From a bacterium (lineage in GTDB: Bacteria; Patescibacteriota; Minisyncoccia; Phycocordibacterales; JABMNX01): a stretch of 61,833 nt of DNA. Position 1 is the first letter of the stretch; the number at the start of each line of letters is the position of its first letter. The stretch is taken from the NCBI GenBank assembly GCA_002687905.1, contig NZBM01000007.1:1-61833 (forward strand), read 5' to 3'. A model generated the notes under the pieces. That model did no database searches. It was not told the DNA's origin and was given only the letters and a program-made list of their open reading frames with translations. A program made the translations under genes and the position numbers. Positions 32,345 through 40,377 of the stretch are shown here, piece after piece.

Positions 32345-32647
32345 ATGGGAAGCAGAATGCGCGTTACAAAAGGACATGGAGGAAATAGGCGCTCACATCA
32401 TGCACTTAGTGAGCCGGGTCTTTCGGAGTGTTCAAATTGCGGCGCCAAACATCTTCGCCATCGTGCTTGCCAGAATTGTGGTCAGTACAAGGGTCGCTCA
32501 GTCTTTGATGTTCTTAAAAGAACAGGACGACTTCTAGCTAAAAAAGAAGCTCGTCAAAAAGAAAGACAGGTTGCACCCGAGGAAAAGGTCCCAGAAGAAA
32601 AAGCTCCTAAAGCACTTAGTGCAGAAGGACTTTCTAAGCGTGATTAA
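32345..32647 (+). CDS. rpmF: 50S ribosomal protein bL32
   Basis: 100 aa, longer than the usual 56-65 because of a C-terminal Lys/Glu/Pro/Ala extension (about residues 70-100). The zinc ribbon CSNCGAKHLRHRACQNCG is intact (CxxC and CxxC), and KGRSVFDVLKR is the usual continuation. The N-terminal MAVPKRRxS block is replaced by MRVTKGHGGNRRSHHAL. TATATT ends 6 nt before ATG 32345; an alternative start is the Met at codon 5. Confidence 0.9.
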   Translation: MGSRMRVTKGHGGNRRSHHALSEPGLSECSNCGAKHLRHRACQNCGQYKGRSVFDVLKRTGRLLAKKEARQKERQVAPEEKVPEEKAPKALSAEGLSKRD

Positions 32648-32675
32648 AACGCAATTGTTCATTTTTTAGTTCTTT

Positions 32676-33584
32676 ATGGCAAATCGCCACCTTTCAAGAA
32701 GTATAGTTTTACAAACGCTCTTTGAGTTGGATTTTGAGGATAAGCTCAGTGGGAGTGATAGTGTTGTAGAGGAGGTTTTAGTACGAAATGTTAAGGAGTT
32801 TGCACCCGGTATGGGTGATTTTTCATTTATGAAGCAGCTTCTTGAGACAGTTCTCAAAAAAAGAGATGAATTGGATGAGATAATAGAGAAAGCGGCCCCA
32901 GAATGGCCGGTAGATAAAATATCTGTTGTAGATAGAAATATTCTTCGTCTCGGACTTTCAGAGCTTTTATTTTCAGACAGAAATGAAGTCCCGGCTAAAG
33001 TTGCGATAAATGAAGCAATTGAACTTGGCAAGACATTCGGAGGTGAAAATAGTGGAAGATTTGTAAATGGAGTTCTAGGAGCAGTTTATAAAGAGATTGG
33101 AGAGCCAGGCAAAGACGAGGTCTCAAAGAAAAAGAAATCAGACATACCGTTTGAGAAAATGCCAATAGAGAGACTTGGAGGAGCTGTGGTTTACGCAAGG
33201 GATGGAGAGGAGGTTTATTTGGCACTTGTGCATGATGTATTTGGTCATTGGACTCTTTCAAAAGGTCACGTAGAAGAGAGTGAGGAATTAAAAGAGGGTA
33301 TAAAAAGAGTTGTTCTTGAAGAAATTGGTCTTGAGGTGAGCGTTGGAGATGAGCTTGGAAGAAACGAATACGTTGCCACACAGCCTGAAAAGGGAAAGAT
33401 TAGAAAGCAGGTAGTGTATCATCTTTGTGAATCAAAATTCGTTGAAATTGAACTTGCAGACAAAGGGGGTCTTGACGACGCGAAATGGTTTAAGCTTACA
33501 AATATTTTAGACTTAAATTTTTATGACGACATGCTCCCTATTGTTACAAAAGCGATCAATATTTTAGTGAAAAAAGATGAGTGA
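32676..33584 (+). CDS. nusB: NusB-Nudix fusion protein
   Basis: 302 aa with two domains. Residues 1-145 are NusB (SIVLQTLFELDFED start, WPVDKISVVDRNILRLGLSE and VAINEAIELGKTFGGENSGR, FVNGVLGAV), which binds boxA RNA with S10 for antitermination. Residues about 160-302 are a Nudix hydrolase domain: VYLALVHDVFGHWTLSKGHV and the Nudix box GHVEESEELKEGIKR then VVLEEIGL. The box deviates from consensus (R-V in place of R-E), but the EExG metal-binding part is present. A Lys-rich linker joins them. The usual stop after NusB is absent. The substrate of the Nudix half is unknown. It overlaps rnc by 8 nt. Confidence 0.88.
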   Translation: MANRHLSRSIVLQTLFELDFEDKLSGSDSVVEEVLVRNVKEFAPGMGDFSFMKQLLETVLKKRDELDEIIEKAAPEWPVDKISVVDRNILRLGLSELLFSDRNEVPAKVAINEAIELGKTFGGENSGRFVNGVLGAVYKEIGEPGKDEVSKKKKSDIPFEKMPIERLGGAVVYARDGEEVYLALVHDVFGHWTLSKGHVEESEELKEGIKRVVLEEIGLEVSVGDELGRNEYVATQPEKGKIRKQVVYHLCESKFVEIELADKGGLDDAKWFKLTNILDLNFYDDMLPIVTKAINILVKKDE

Positions 33585-34266
33585 TTACAAAGATTTTGAA
33601 AAGAAGATTGGGGTGGTATTTAAGGATGAGTCAAAGTTAATACAAGCTTTCACCCACCGTTCTTATCTAAATGAACACAGGGATTTAGATATAGGTCATA
33701 ACGAGAGACTAGAGTTTTTGGGCGACGCTGTTCTTGAGCTGGTAGTTACAGATTTTCTTTTCAATAAATACAAAGACAAACCAGAGGGCGAACTAACAGC
33801 TTTTCGTTCTGCTCTCGTAAACACCTCCTCATTGTCCGCATCAGCAAATGAGCTTGGGGTAAATGATTACTTAATGCTTTCAAAAGGTGAAGCAAAGGAC
33901 ACAGGTAGAGCAAGGCTCTATATTCTTGCGAACACTTTTGAAGCTATTATTGGAGCAATTTATATGGACCAAGGGTATGATGTGGCTGAAAAATTTATAT
34001 CAAAAATAATTCTTCATAAGACAGAAGAGATGGTGGACAATAGATTGTGGCAGGATGCTAAAAGTAGATTTCAAGAAGCTTCGCAGGAAAAAGAAAACAC
34101 TACACCAGCTTATAAGCCCACGAAGGAGACCGGCCCAGACCACGACAAACATTTTATGGTGGGAGTTTATTTGGGAGGCAAGCTAATAGCTGAAGGAGAG
34201 GGTAAATCAAAACAAGAAGCAGAGCAGGAGGCAGCTGGTAATGCCCTAGAGAAGAAAGGTTGGTAG
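33577..34266 (+). CDS. rnc: Ribonuclease III
   Basis: 229 aa. It cuts double-stranded RNA in rRNA maturation. The signature HNERLEFLGDAVLELVVTD (about residues 40-58), the second acidic site ANTFEAIIGAIYMDQG (about 112-127) and a C-terminal double-stranded RNA-binding domain (AKSRFQEASQEKENTTPAYK to GNALEKKGW) are present. The start overlaps the NusB-Nudix gene by 8 nt. An rnc-smc order is common in many bacteria. Confidence 0.95.
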   Translation: MSDYKDFEKKIGVVFKDESKLIQAFTHRSYLNEHRDLDIGHNERLEFLGDAVLELVVTDFLFNKYKDKPEGELTAFRSALVNTSSLSASANELGVNDYLMLSKGEAKDTGRARLYILANTFEAIIGAIYMDQGYDVAEKFISKIILHKTEEMVDNRLWQDAKSRFQEASQEKENTTPAYKPTKETGPDHDKHFMVGVYLGGKLIAEGEGKSKQEAEQEAAGNALEKKGW

Positions 34267-34282
34267 GGTTACAATATAGCCT

Positions 34283-36508
34283 ATGTATTTAAAGGGTATA
34301 GAGCTTAGTGGCTTTAAGTCGTTTGCAAAAAAGAGTGAATTTGAATTCTCCTCATCAATTTCAGCAATAGTCGGACCAAATGGTTCTGGTAAGTCAAATG
34401 TGGCAGAGGCTTTTAGATTTGTTCTAGGAGAGCAGTCTATGAAAAGTATGCGTGGAAAGCGAGGAGAAGATCTTATATGGGGAGGCTCCCAAGCTACACC
34501 AAGGTCAAACAGAGCTCTTGTTAAAGTTACTTTTGACAATACTAAAAAGCTCCTAGATCTTGATTTTGATGAAGTTGAAATAGAGAGGATAGTTCACAGA
34601 GATGGAATAAACGAATATAAACTAAACGGAAGTTCCGTCAGGTTAAAAGATGTTGTAGAGCTTTTAGCAGGAGCAAATATTGGCTCAACAGGTCATCACA
34701 TAATCTCTCAAGGGGAGGCCGATAGGATTTTAAATGCTAATTTGCGTGAGCGTCGTGAGATGATAGAGGACGCTCTTGGTCTTAAAATATTCCAATACAA
34801 GAAAAATGAAAGTGAAAGAAAACTTGATAGAACTGCTGAAAACATCAAACAAGTTCAGTCGCTAAGAAGGGAAATTGCTCCTCATCTTAAATTTTTAAAA
34901 AAACAGGTAGACAAATTAGAAAAAAGCAAAGAGCTTCGTGTAGAACTCAAAGAAAAACTGCATGAGTACTTAAAAAGAGAAGAAGTCTACCTAACTTTTA
35001 CCGAAGAAGATATTGCCTCAAGAAAAGAAGGCCCCAAATCAAAATTAGAGACGCTCGAGGTGGAGCTTGAAAAAGCGAGGAAGACTTTAGAGTCGGCGAG
35101 TAAAGAAGATATTCGTGGGCAGGAAGTCTTAACTATTGAAAGAGAGCTTTCGGGGGCAAGAAGCAAAAGAGATGAACTTTCAAGAGAAGTTGGGCGAATT
35201 GAAGGGCAGGTTTCCTTTGCAGAAAGGCACGGGAGCACACCAACTGAAGCAAGCTCTGTTCCAATGTCCGAATTAAAGGCTTTTGAGTCTGAACTAGACG
35301 AGAGTTTTAATGAAGCTAACAAGAGCGATGATCCAAAAGCTATACGCCTTGCAATTTCTAAGATAAAAAGCGCGTTCACCTCCCTCATAGAGAAATACTC
35401 AAAAGAAAGTGTTGGTACTGAAGCAAAGGAGGAAGTGAGAGCTCTTAAGGAGAAAAAAGAGGCCTTAGATACGGAACTGTCACTAATTGAGAGTCATGTA
35501 GATGAATTGAGCGAGACATATAAAAATCTTCAGAATGAAATAGAAACATCAAAGGACGAAGAGAGAGGAGCGGAAAGAGAAGTATTTAGGATTACAACAG
35601 AGAAAAGAGAGCTTGAGACCGGGCTTAGAGATATGGCCAGAGAAGAAGAGATGCTTACAAGGGCAAGGGAAGAGTTTAAGCAGAATCTAGAAGAAGGGGC
35701 AGTGCTCGGAGGAAGAGAGGTGCTTGATTATAGTAATTTCGATATAGACCACGATTCAGTAGTGAAAGAGTCGCGAGAGATACAAGACGAAAGAAGAAAG
35801 ACGATAGAGAAAATTAAGATAAGACTTGAAGAGTTTGGAGGAGGCTCCGGCGAGGAGATAATGAAAGAGTACAGAGAAGTGGTGGAAAGAGATGAATTTT
35901 TGGAGAGAGAGATTGAAGATTTAGAAAGGTCAGCAGAGACTTTGAAGCAATTAATATCTGATCTGGAGGAAAGACTCGGACTTCAGTTTAGGGAAGGTAT
36001 TGAAAAGATTAATAAAGAGTTCCAACATTTCTTCGAGCTTCTTTTTGGTGGTGGTACAGCAGAGCTTTCTGTCATAAAGCAACAAAAAAGAAAAAAGAGA
36101 GATACTGATATAGAAATATCCGAAGAGGAGATTGATGAGAGTGATGAAACAGAGGAGGGAATAGATATTGAAGTGGCTCTTCCGCGAAAGAAAATTAAAG
36201 GACTTGAAATGCTTTCTGGTGGGGAAAGGGCTCTCACCTCAATCTCACTTCTTTTTGCAATGAGCCAAGTTAATCCCCCTCCATTTTTAATTCTTGATGA
36301 GACAGACGCCGCTCTTGATGAAGCAAACTCAAGAAAATATAGCACAATGATTAGTGAGCTTTCAGAAAAGACTCAGCTTATTTTAATTACACACAATAGA
36401 GAGACTATGAGTGTCGCGGGTATTTTATACGGAGTAACAATGGGAGCAGACGGCGTTTCTAAGCTACTCTCCGTTAAGTTTGAAGACGCGGTAAGGGTGA
36501 CCAAATAA
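34283..36508 (+). CDS. smc: SMC-like chromosome segregation ATPase, short and apparently hinge-less
   Basis: 741 aa, against about 1150-1200 for bacterial SMC. The N-terminal ATPase lobe starts MYLKGIELSGFKSFAKKSEF with Walker A GPNGSGKSN; the C-terminal lobe has signature LSGGERALTSISLLFAM and Walker B PFLILDETDAALDEANSRKY. Between them (about residues 160-600) are charged coiled-coil segments, and I see no hinge-like globular domain with its GG motifs; a short linker around SSVPMSELKAFESEL sits where a hinge would be. It may dimerise by another route. Leaderless start (TACAAT, 7 nt before ATG). A 36-aa acidic/Lys loop interrupts the C-lobe before the signature. Confidence 0.85.
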   Translation: MYLKGIELSGFKSFAKKSEFEFSSSISAIVGPNGSGKSNVAEAFRFVLGEQSMKSMRGKRGEDLIWGGSQATPRSNRALVKVTFDNTKKLLDLDFDEVEIERIVHRDGINEYKLNGSSVRLKDVVELLAGANIGSTGHHIISQGEADRILNANLRERREMIEDALGLKIFQYKKNESERKLDRTAENIKQVQSLRREIAPHLKFLKKQVDKLEKSKELRVELKEKLHEYLKREEVYLTFTEEDIASRKEGPKSKLETLEVELEKARKTLESASKEDIRGQEVLTIERELSGARSKRDELSREVGRIEGQVSFAERHGSTPTEASSVPMSELKAFESELDESFNEANKSDDPKAIRLAISKIKSAFTSLIEKYSKESVGTEAKEEVRALKEKKEALDTELSLIESHVDELSETYKNLQNEIETSKDEERGAEREVFRITTEKRELETGLRDMAREEEMLTRAREEFKQNLEEGAVLGGREVLDYSNFDIDHDSVVKESREIQDERRKTIEKIKIRLEEFGGGSGEEIMKEYREVVERDEFLEREIEDLERSAETLKQLISDLEERLGLQFREGIEKINKEFQHFFELLFGGGTAELSVIKQQKRKKRDTDIEISEEEIDESDETEEGIDIEVALPRKKIKGLEMLSGGERALTSISLLFAMSQVNPPPFLILDETDAALDEANSRKYSTMISELSEKTQLILITHNRETMSVAGILYGVTMGADGVSKLLSVKFEDAVRVTK

Positions 36509-36531
36509 CCCAATATTTGAGCCAAAATTTG

Positions 36532-36551
36532 CGACTCAACCGGTTGAGTCG
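36532..36551. terminator. 20-bp palindrome between convergent smc and rnr (repeat family copy 3)
   Basis: CGACTCAACCGGTTGAGTCG, preceded by GAGCCAAAATTTG as in copy 1 (11981-11993), but the right arm turns into ATTATTTTT instead of the matching half. The right side reaches the rnr stop codon. Probably a terminator for both genes; a decayed or partial member of the family at 11985 and 21320. Confidence 0.7.
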
Positions 36552-36552
36552 A

Positions 36553-38490
36553 TTATTTTTGAAGTATTTTCCAGCTTATTCTTCTCTCGTCTAGGTCTGC
36601 GTCAAGAAGCTCTATCTTAACTTCATCTCCAACTGCATATCTTTTCCTGCCTTTTTTACCAACCAAGGAATAACCTCCTTTTTCAAGCTCATAGTAGTCG
36701 TCCATATCAGCCAGGCGCACAAGCCCTTCTGCCTTTGTCTTTCTTTCTTCAATAAATATCCCAAAATCAGTGACGCCAGTTATAAGGCCGTTAAATTTCT
36801 CACCAATATGCTCTTTCATATATTCAACCTGCTTGTATTTTATACTTTCTCTTTCAGCAGCTACGGCTTCAATTTCACGTTGTGAAGACTTTATGGCTAA
36901 ATTACTATATCTCTTCAGTTCGTCATTTGGAATTGGAGATTTGTCTAAATGTCCAAAAAATATTCTGTGCGCCATCATATCGGGGTAGCGTCGTATTGGT
37001 GAAGTGAAGTGAGTGTAGTGTCTAAATGAGAGGCTAAAGTGACCTATATTTTTTGTTGAATAAATCGCTTTTGCCATTGAGCGAATGGTGGCCATTTGGA
37101 TTAATTTCTCTTCAGGTTTTCCCTTAATGCTTTCAAGTAATTTATTTATTTCTTTTGAAGACATTTCACCTTTTTTTGTCTTAATATCGTAGCCAATTGC
37201 GCGAAGAAATATCTCAAGTTCAGCAATTTTTTCATTTTTTGGAACATCGTGAATTCTATAGATAAAAGTGGGCGTGCCTAGGCCCTGCGCCTTGCATAAT
37301 TCAAAGATAAATTCAGCCACGCCCTTGTTTGCCATAAGCATAAAATCCTCAATCAAAAGATTTGTCTCAAGGCGTTCCTTTACCACTACATCTATTGGCA
37401 TCCCCTTTTCGTTTAATTTAAATTTGACTTCATCTTGCTCAAAAGAAATAGCGCCCTCTTTCATTCTCTTGACTCTTATTTTCTTAGCCAAGTCTCTTAT
37501 CTTTGTTAGTTCATCTATAAAAACCCCGTTCTTTTCATCAAGTACATCCTGCGCCTCTTTGTAGGTAAATCTTTTGTCAGAGTGGATAATGGTTTTTCCA
37601 AACCACTTATCTTTAATTTCACCACTGCTATCAAGTGTAAATACTGCAGAAAAAGTAAGTCTATCCTCATCTGGTTTTAGACTACATATATCGTTTGAAA
37701 GTATTTCAGGAAGCATGGGAATAGTACGGTCTACTAAGTAAACAGACGTACCTCTTTTTTGCGCTTCCTTATCTACTTCACTATTTGGACGCACATAGTG
37801 AGTAACGTCAGCTATGTGAATTCCCACCTCTATATTTCCATTCGGAAGAGTTTTCACGGACAGAGCATCATCAAAATCTTTCGCATCATCTGGATCAATG
37901 GTAAATGTTGGAGTATCTCTAAAATCTCTTCTTTTGTTTATTTCCTCATCGGTAATTTTTCGATTATCATTTATCTCTTTTGCCTCTTTTTCTACTTCCT
38001 TTGGAAAACTTGTATCAAATTCGTGTCCAAGGACTATGGCTTGCATCTCAGTCTCATGCTCTCCTTTCATTCCCAAAGTTCTTAGCACTGCTCCTTCTGG
38101 ATATTCATCTCCTTTTTCCCAGCGAGTAATTTCTACTAAGGCTTTCGTACCTTCCTTAATCCTTTTTTTCTCTGCGTCTTTAGTAGAGATGTCAGCATAC
38201 ATTCGCCTGTCATCGGAAACTAGGAAAAATCCTTCCTCGTCTCTTTCAATAGTTCCCACAAACTGAGTCTTGTCTCTTTCAAGTATTTCAACAACTTTTC
38301 CTTGCTGGCGTTTATCTCCCCTAGTCTTAACAAGCCTTGCCTCAACCATATCTCCGTTAAGGGCGGTGTTTAGATTCTCAAATGGAATTTCAATATCTTT
38401 TTCAAATCCTTCAAGAGGAACATATCCGGTACCACGTGCAGTAACGCTTATTATTCCTTTGAACTTCTTTCCTGCATCACTATTTTTCAT
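36553..38490 (-). CDS. rnr: Ribonuclease R / RNase II family exoribonuclease
   Basis: 645 aa. It degrades RNA 3' to 5'. The RNB catalytic domain has FTIDPDDAKDFDDALSV (about residues 190-206) with the metal-binding Asp cluster, followed by IGVHIADV-like VGIHIADVTHYVRP and, near the end, GHFSLSFRHYTHFTSPIRRY. An N-terminal cold-shock-like domain (about 8-150) and a C-terminal S1 domain (FNGLITGVTDFGIFIEERKT) are present; the basic tail of E. coli RNase R is missing. -10 TATACT (38497-38502, minus) is 6 nt before the ATG, so leaderless. Confidence 0.94.
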   Translation of the reverse strand: MKNSDAGKKFKGIISVTARGTGYVPLEGFEKDIEIPFENLNTALNGDMVEARLVKTRGDKRQQGKVVEILERDKTQFVGTIERDEEGFFLVSDDRRMYADISTKDAEKKRIKEGTKALVEITRWEKGDEYPEGAVLRTLGMKGEHETEMQAIVLGHEFDTSFPKEVEKEAKEINDNRKITDEEINKRRDFRDTPTFTIDPDDAKDFDDALSVKTLPNGNIEVGIHIADVTHYVRPNSEVDKEAQKRGTSVYLVDRTIPMLPEILSNDICSLKPDEDRLTFSAVFTLDSSGEIKDKWFGKTIIHSDKRFTYKEAQDVLDEKNGVFIDELTKIRDLAKKIRVKRMKEGAISFEQDEVKFKLNEKGMPIDVVVKERLETNLLIEDFMLMANKGVAEFIFELCKAQGLGTPTFIYRIHDVPKNEKIAELEIFLRAIGYDIKTKKGEMSSKEINKLLESIKGKPEEKLIQMATIRSMAKAIYSTKNIGHFSLSFRHYTHFTSPIRRYPDMMAHRIFFGHLDKSPIPNDELKRYSNLAIKSSQREIEAVAAERESIKYKQVEYMKEHIGEKFNGLITGVTDFGIFIEERKTKAEGLVRLADMDDYYELEKGGYSLVGKKGRKRYAVGDEVKIELLDADLDERRISWKILQK

Positions 38491-38507
38491 TGATAGAGTA
38501 TAACCTA

Positions 38508-38535
38508 TTGAATAAATATATGGCTCTGATAGTAT
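38508..38535 (+). promoter_or_regulatory. Possible promoter of a short GC-rich transcript
   Basis: TTGAAT (38508-38513), 16-bp spacer, TAGTAT (38530-38535) on the plus strand, overlapping the divergent rnr promoter. A transcript from about 38542 would run about 110 nt to the terminator at 38621-38646. Confidence 0.4.
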
Positions 38536-38539
38536 TTAA

Positions 38540-38650
38540 ATATCCGGATCCCGACTTGACCTGACCCGATCCGGTGATTGGCGGAATACCCACCATCGTC
38601 AGTGTCCTCCCTGTTGCCTCGGGGCGCCGCGCAAGCGCGGCGCCCCATTT
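38540..38650 (+). ncRNA. Candidate small RNA or mini-gene in GC-rich segment
   Basis: The stretch is far richer in GC than the flanks and ends with a strong terminator hairpin. On the plus strand the only ORF is a 27-codon GTG frame (VIGGIPTIVSVLPVASGRRA...) with no SD; on the minus strand a 38-aa ORF (38480-38596, MVGIPPITGSGQVKSGSG...) has GGGAGG 9 nt before its ATG and runs into the rnr start. No known RNA family is recognised. I cannot decide between an sRNA and a small protein. Confidence 0.3.
38621..38646 (+). terminator. Strong GC-rich hairpin terminator
   Basis: Stem GGGGCGCCGCG / CGCGGCGCCCC (11 bp), loop CAAG, followed by ATTTT. It sits 8 nt before the rpsP -35 box and insulates it from transcription from upstream. 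Confidence 0.8.
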
Positions 38651-38653
38651 TCG

Positions 38654-38681
38654 TTGACAAATACCGTTATTCTGGTAAATT
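38654..38681 (+). promoter_or_regulatory. rpsP promoter
   Basis: TTGACA (38654-38659), 16-bp spacer, TAAATT (38676-38681), 9 nt before the rpsP ATG at 38691; the mRNA would have almost no leader. Confidence 0.7.
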
Positions 38682-38690
38682 TTGGTCTTA

Positions 38691-39155
38691 ATGCTAAAGA
38701 TTCGCTTGCAGAGAATAGGAAGGAAAAATGACCCGTCATTTCGGGTTGTTGTTGTTGATTCACACCAAGGACCGAAGAGCGGAAAATATGTTGAGCTTCT
38801 TGGCTCGTATAATCCCAAACTAAATACAGTTTCTATAGACGACGAGCGTGCCAAGTATTGGATAGGGCACGGTGCGCAAGTATCAGACACAGTTCATAAT
38901 ATTCTAGTTAAAGAGGGTGCTATTTCTGGAGAAAAGATAAATGTGTTACCAAAGAAATCTCCTGTAGTTAAGGAGGAAGAGGCCGAGGTTAAAGACGAGT
39001 CTAAAAATGAGCCTAAAGAAGAGTCAAAAGAAGGCGAAAGCGAAGAATCAGCTCTTGAGGAAGCGGTAGAAGAAAAGCCTGCTGAAGAGGAAGAGGGAAA
39101 AGAAGAAGCAGATTCTCCGGCCGAAGAAAAAGAGGAGGAAGAAAAGAAAGAGTAG
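38691..39155 (+). CDS. rpsP: 30S ribosomal protein bS16
   Basis: 154 aa. The first 80 residues are bS16 (LKIRLQRIGRKNDPSFRVVV, then GKYVELLGSYNP and RAKYWIGHGAQVSDTVHNIL). The remaining 70 residues are a Glu/Lys-rich tail, longer than in most bacteria. The start at 38691 is set by the conserved MLKIRLQR; three codons upstream could extend it from a GTG-like start but overlap the promoter. It begins the rpsP-khpA-trmD set. Confidence 0.93.
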   Translation: MLKIRLQRIGRKNDPSFRVVVVDSHQGPKSGKYVELLGSYNPKLNTVSIDDERAKYWIGHGAQVSDTVHNILVKEGAISGEKINVLPKKSPVVKEEEAEVKDESKNEPKEESKEGESEESALEEAVEEKPAEEEEGKEEADSPAEEKEEEEKKE

Positions 39156-39240
39156 TTTGACTTCTACTTATATTGTGTAATCATTGCGGCAACGGCTCAT
39201 GGGTCGAATGCCGGTTTTTACTTTAAGCTAGTGCGACAAT

Positions 39241-39558
39241 ATGGAAGACGATCAGAATTTTCTTGAGCACGTAGTTAAATCGCTAGTTGATAACCCAAAC
39301 GATGTAAAAATCAACCGAACGGTAGATGAGATGGGAGTACTCCTTACCTTATCTGTAAACCGCGAGGACATGGGGAAGATTATTGGCCGATCAGGTAACA
39401 CTGCAAAGGCAATAAGAACTCTTCTTCGTGTAGTCGGAATGAAAAACGACGCAAGGGTTAATCTCAAAATAGAGGAGCCTGAAGGAGGTACTGGAGGAGC
39501 TCCTACTGAAGATGTAACTAAGTCAGTTGACGAGGCGATGGAGGACCTCAAGCTTTAA
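39241..39558 (+). CDS. khpA: KH-domain RNA-binding protein (KhpA-like)
   Basis: 105 aa with a single KH domain (about residues 8-80) and the GxxG loop in GKIIGRSGNTAKAIRTLL. The position between rpsP and trmD is the classical place of KhpA (YlqC), an RNA chaperone that pairs with KhpB in several bacteria. The C-terminal 25 residues are acidic and Gly-rich. The 85-nt gap before it contains no clear promoter other than AT-rich segments. Confidence 0.88.
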   Translation: MEDDQNFLEHVVKSLVDNPNDVKINRTVDEMGVLLTLSVNREDMGKIIGRSGNTAKAIRTLLRVVGMKNDARVNLKIEEPEGGTGGAPTEDVTKSVDEAMEDLKL

Positions 39559-39583
39559 AGGACTCTAATGTTCTCGACATGAA

Positions 39584-39619
39584 GCAAAAATCGTGGCACA
39601 ATCGTGTCACGATTTTTGC
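39584..39619. terminator. Bidirectional-looking terminator between khpA and trmD
   Basis: Stem GCAAAAATCGTG / CACGATTTTTGC (12 bp) with a 12-nt loop, followed by T-rich DNA. It would end the khpA transcript before trmD, whose ATG lies 13 nt later. Confidence 0.75.
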
Positions 39620-39631
39620 TTTTGTATTTAT

Positions 39632-40273
39632 ATGATTCACTTTCACATAATTACACTCTTTCCGGAAAGCATTGAGGGATATCTTAAATCCTCAATTATT
39701 GGACGTGCAGAAAAGGATAAGAAGATAAAAATCTCCTATTATAATCCACGTGATTTTACAAAAGACAGACACAAGAGAGTTGACAGGCGTCCTTATGGTG
39801 GGGGTCCCGGGATGGTGCTTGAGGCGGAGGCTGTGCTTAGAGCAGTAGAAAAGGCGGTTGGGAAGAAGAAAGATGTAGTGACAATTTTCTTTTCTCCGGG
39901 AGGTAAGGAATTTAATACAAAGGTAGCTAAGTCGCTGTCAAAAAATGCAAAGCATGTAGTACTTATAGCAGGTCATTATGAGGGAGTAGATGCGAGAGTG
40001 AGAAAAATTCTAAAAGCAAAAGAAATTTCGGTTGGACCATATGTACTAACTGGGGGAGAGCTTCCGTCTGCAATTTTAATAGATGCGACTACAAGGCAAA
40101 TTAAAGGAGTTCTTGGAAATTATAGCTCTCTTGAGGAGGGCAGAGTGGCAAGTAAGGATGTCTATACGCGCCCGGAGGTTTTTAGATGGAAGGGAAAAGA
40201 GTACAAAGTGCCAAAAGTGCTTTTATCAGGACATCACAAAGAGATAGAAAAATGGCGCCACAAAAAGAGCTAG
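39632..40273 (+). CDS. trmD: tRNA (guanine-N1-)-methyltransferase TrmD
   Basis: 213 aa SPOUT methyltransferase that makes m1G37 in tRNAs, preventing +1 frameshifting. Start MIHFHIITLFPESIEGYL, then the RPYGGGPGMVLEAEAV block, LIAGHYEGVDARVRK and the trefoil-knot SAM loop ISVGPYVLTGGELPSAILID. The Asp-containing ending (RPEVFRWKGKEYKVPKVLLS, then GHHKEIEKWR) is conserved. ATG 39632 chosen because the upstream extension lies in the terminator. Confidence 0.95.
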   Translation: MIHFHIITLFPESIEGYLKSSIIGRAEKDKKIKISYYNPRDFTKDRHKRVDRRPYGGGPGMVLEAEAVLRAVEKAVGKKKDVVTIFFSPGGKEFNTKVAKSLSKNAKHVVLIAGHYEGVDARVRKILKAKEISVGPYVLTGGELPSAILIDATTRQIKGVLGNYSSLEEGRVASKDVYTRPEVFRWKGKEYKVPKVLLSGHHKEIEKWRHKKS

Positions 40274-40302
40274 TTGACAAGAGGGTTGGCTTAAGGTAGT
40301 AT
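40274..40302 (+). promoter_or_regulatory. Promoter of Cys-rich orphan cassette
   Basis: TTGACA (40274-40279), 17-bp spacer, TAGTAT (40297-40302). The -35 begins directly after the trmD stop codon. The transcript (start about 40309) opens with a hairpin. Confidence 0.75.
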
Positions 40303-40308
40303 GATTTC

Positions 40309-40343
40309 GGGTCAAATTCGGGAAGGAGGAACTTCCCAGACCC
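40309..40343 (+). promoter_or_regulatory. Two-part hairpin with GGAGG-like loop at the transcript 5' end
   Basis: Outer stem GGGTC/GACCC (40309-40313 with 40339-40343) and inner stem GGGAAG/CTTCCC (40320-40325 with 40332-40337) closing the loop GAGGAA. An SD-like GGAGG is displayed in the loop but no start codon follows within reach. It may stabilise the mRNA or sequester ribosome contacts. Confidence 0.5.
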
Positions 40344-40377
40344 ACTGAGGAAGAACAAAAACCCAAAGGGGGCTGTT

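Noticed and set aside
38540-38650. Signal recognition particle RNA
   Set aside because: A GGTCAGGTC string occurs on the minus strand, but the GGAAGG/AGCAGCC apical motif is missing.
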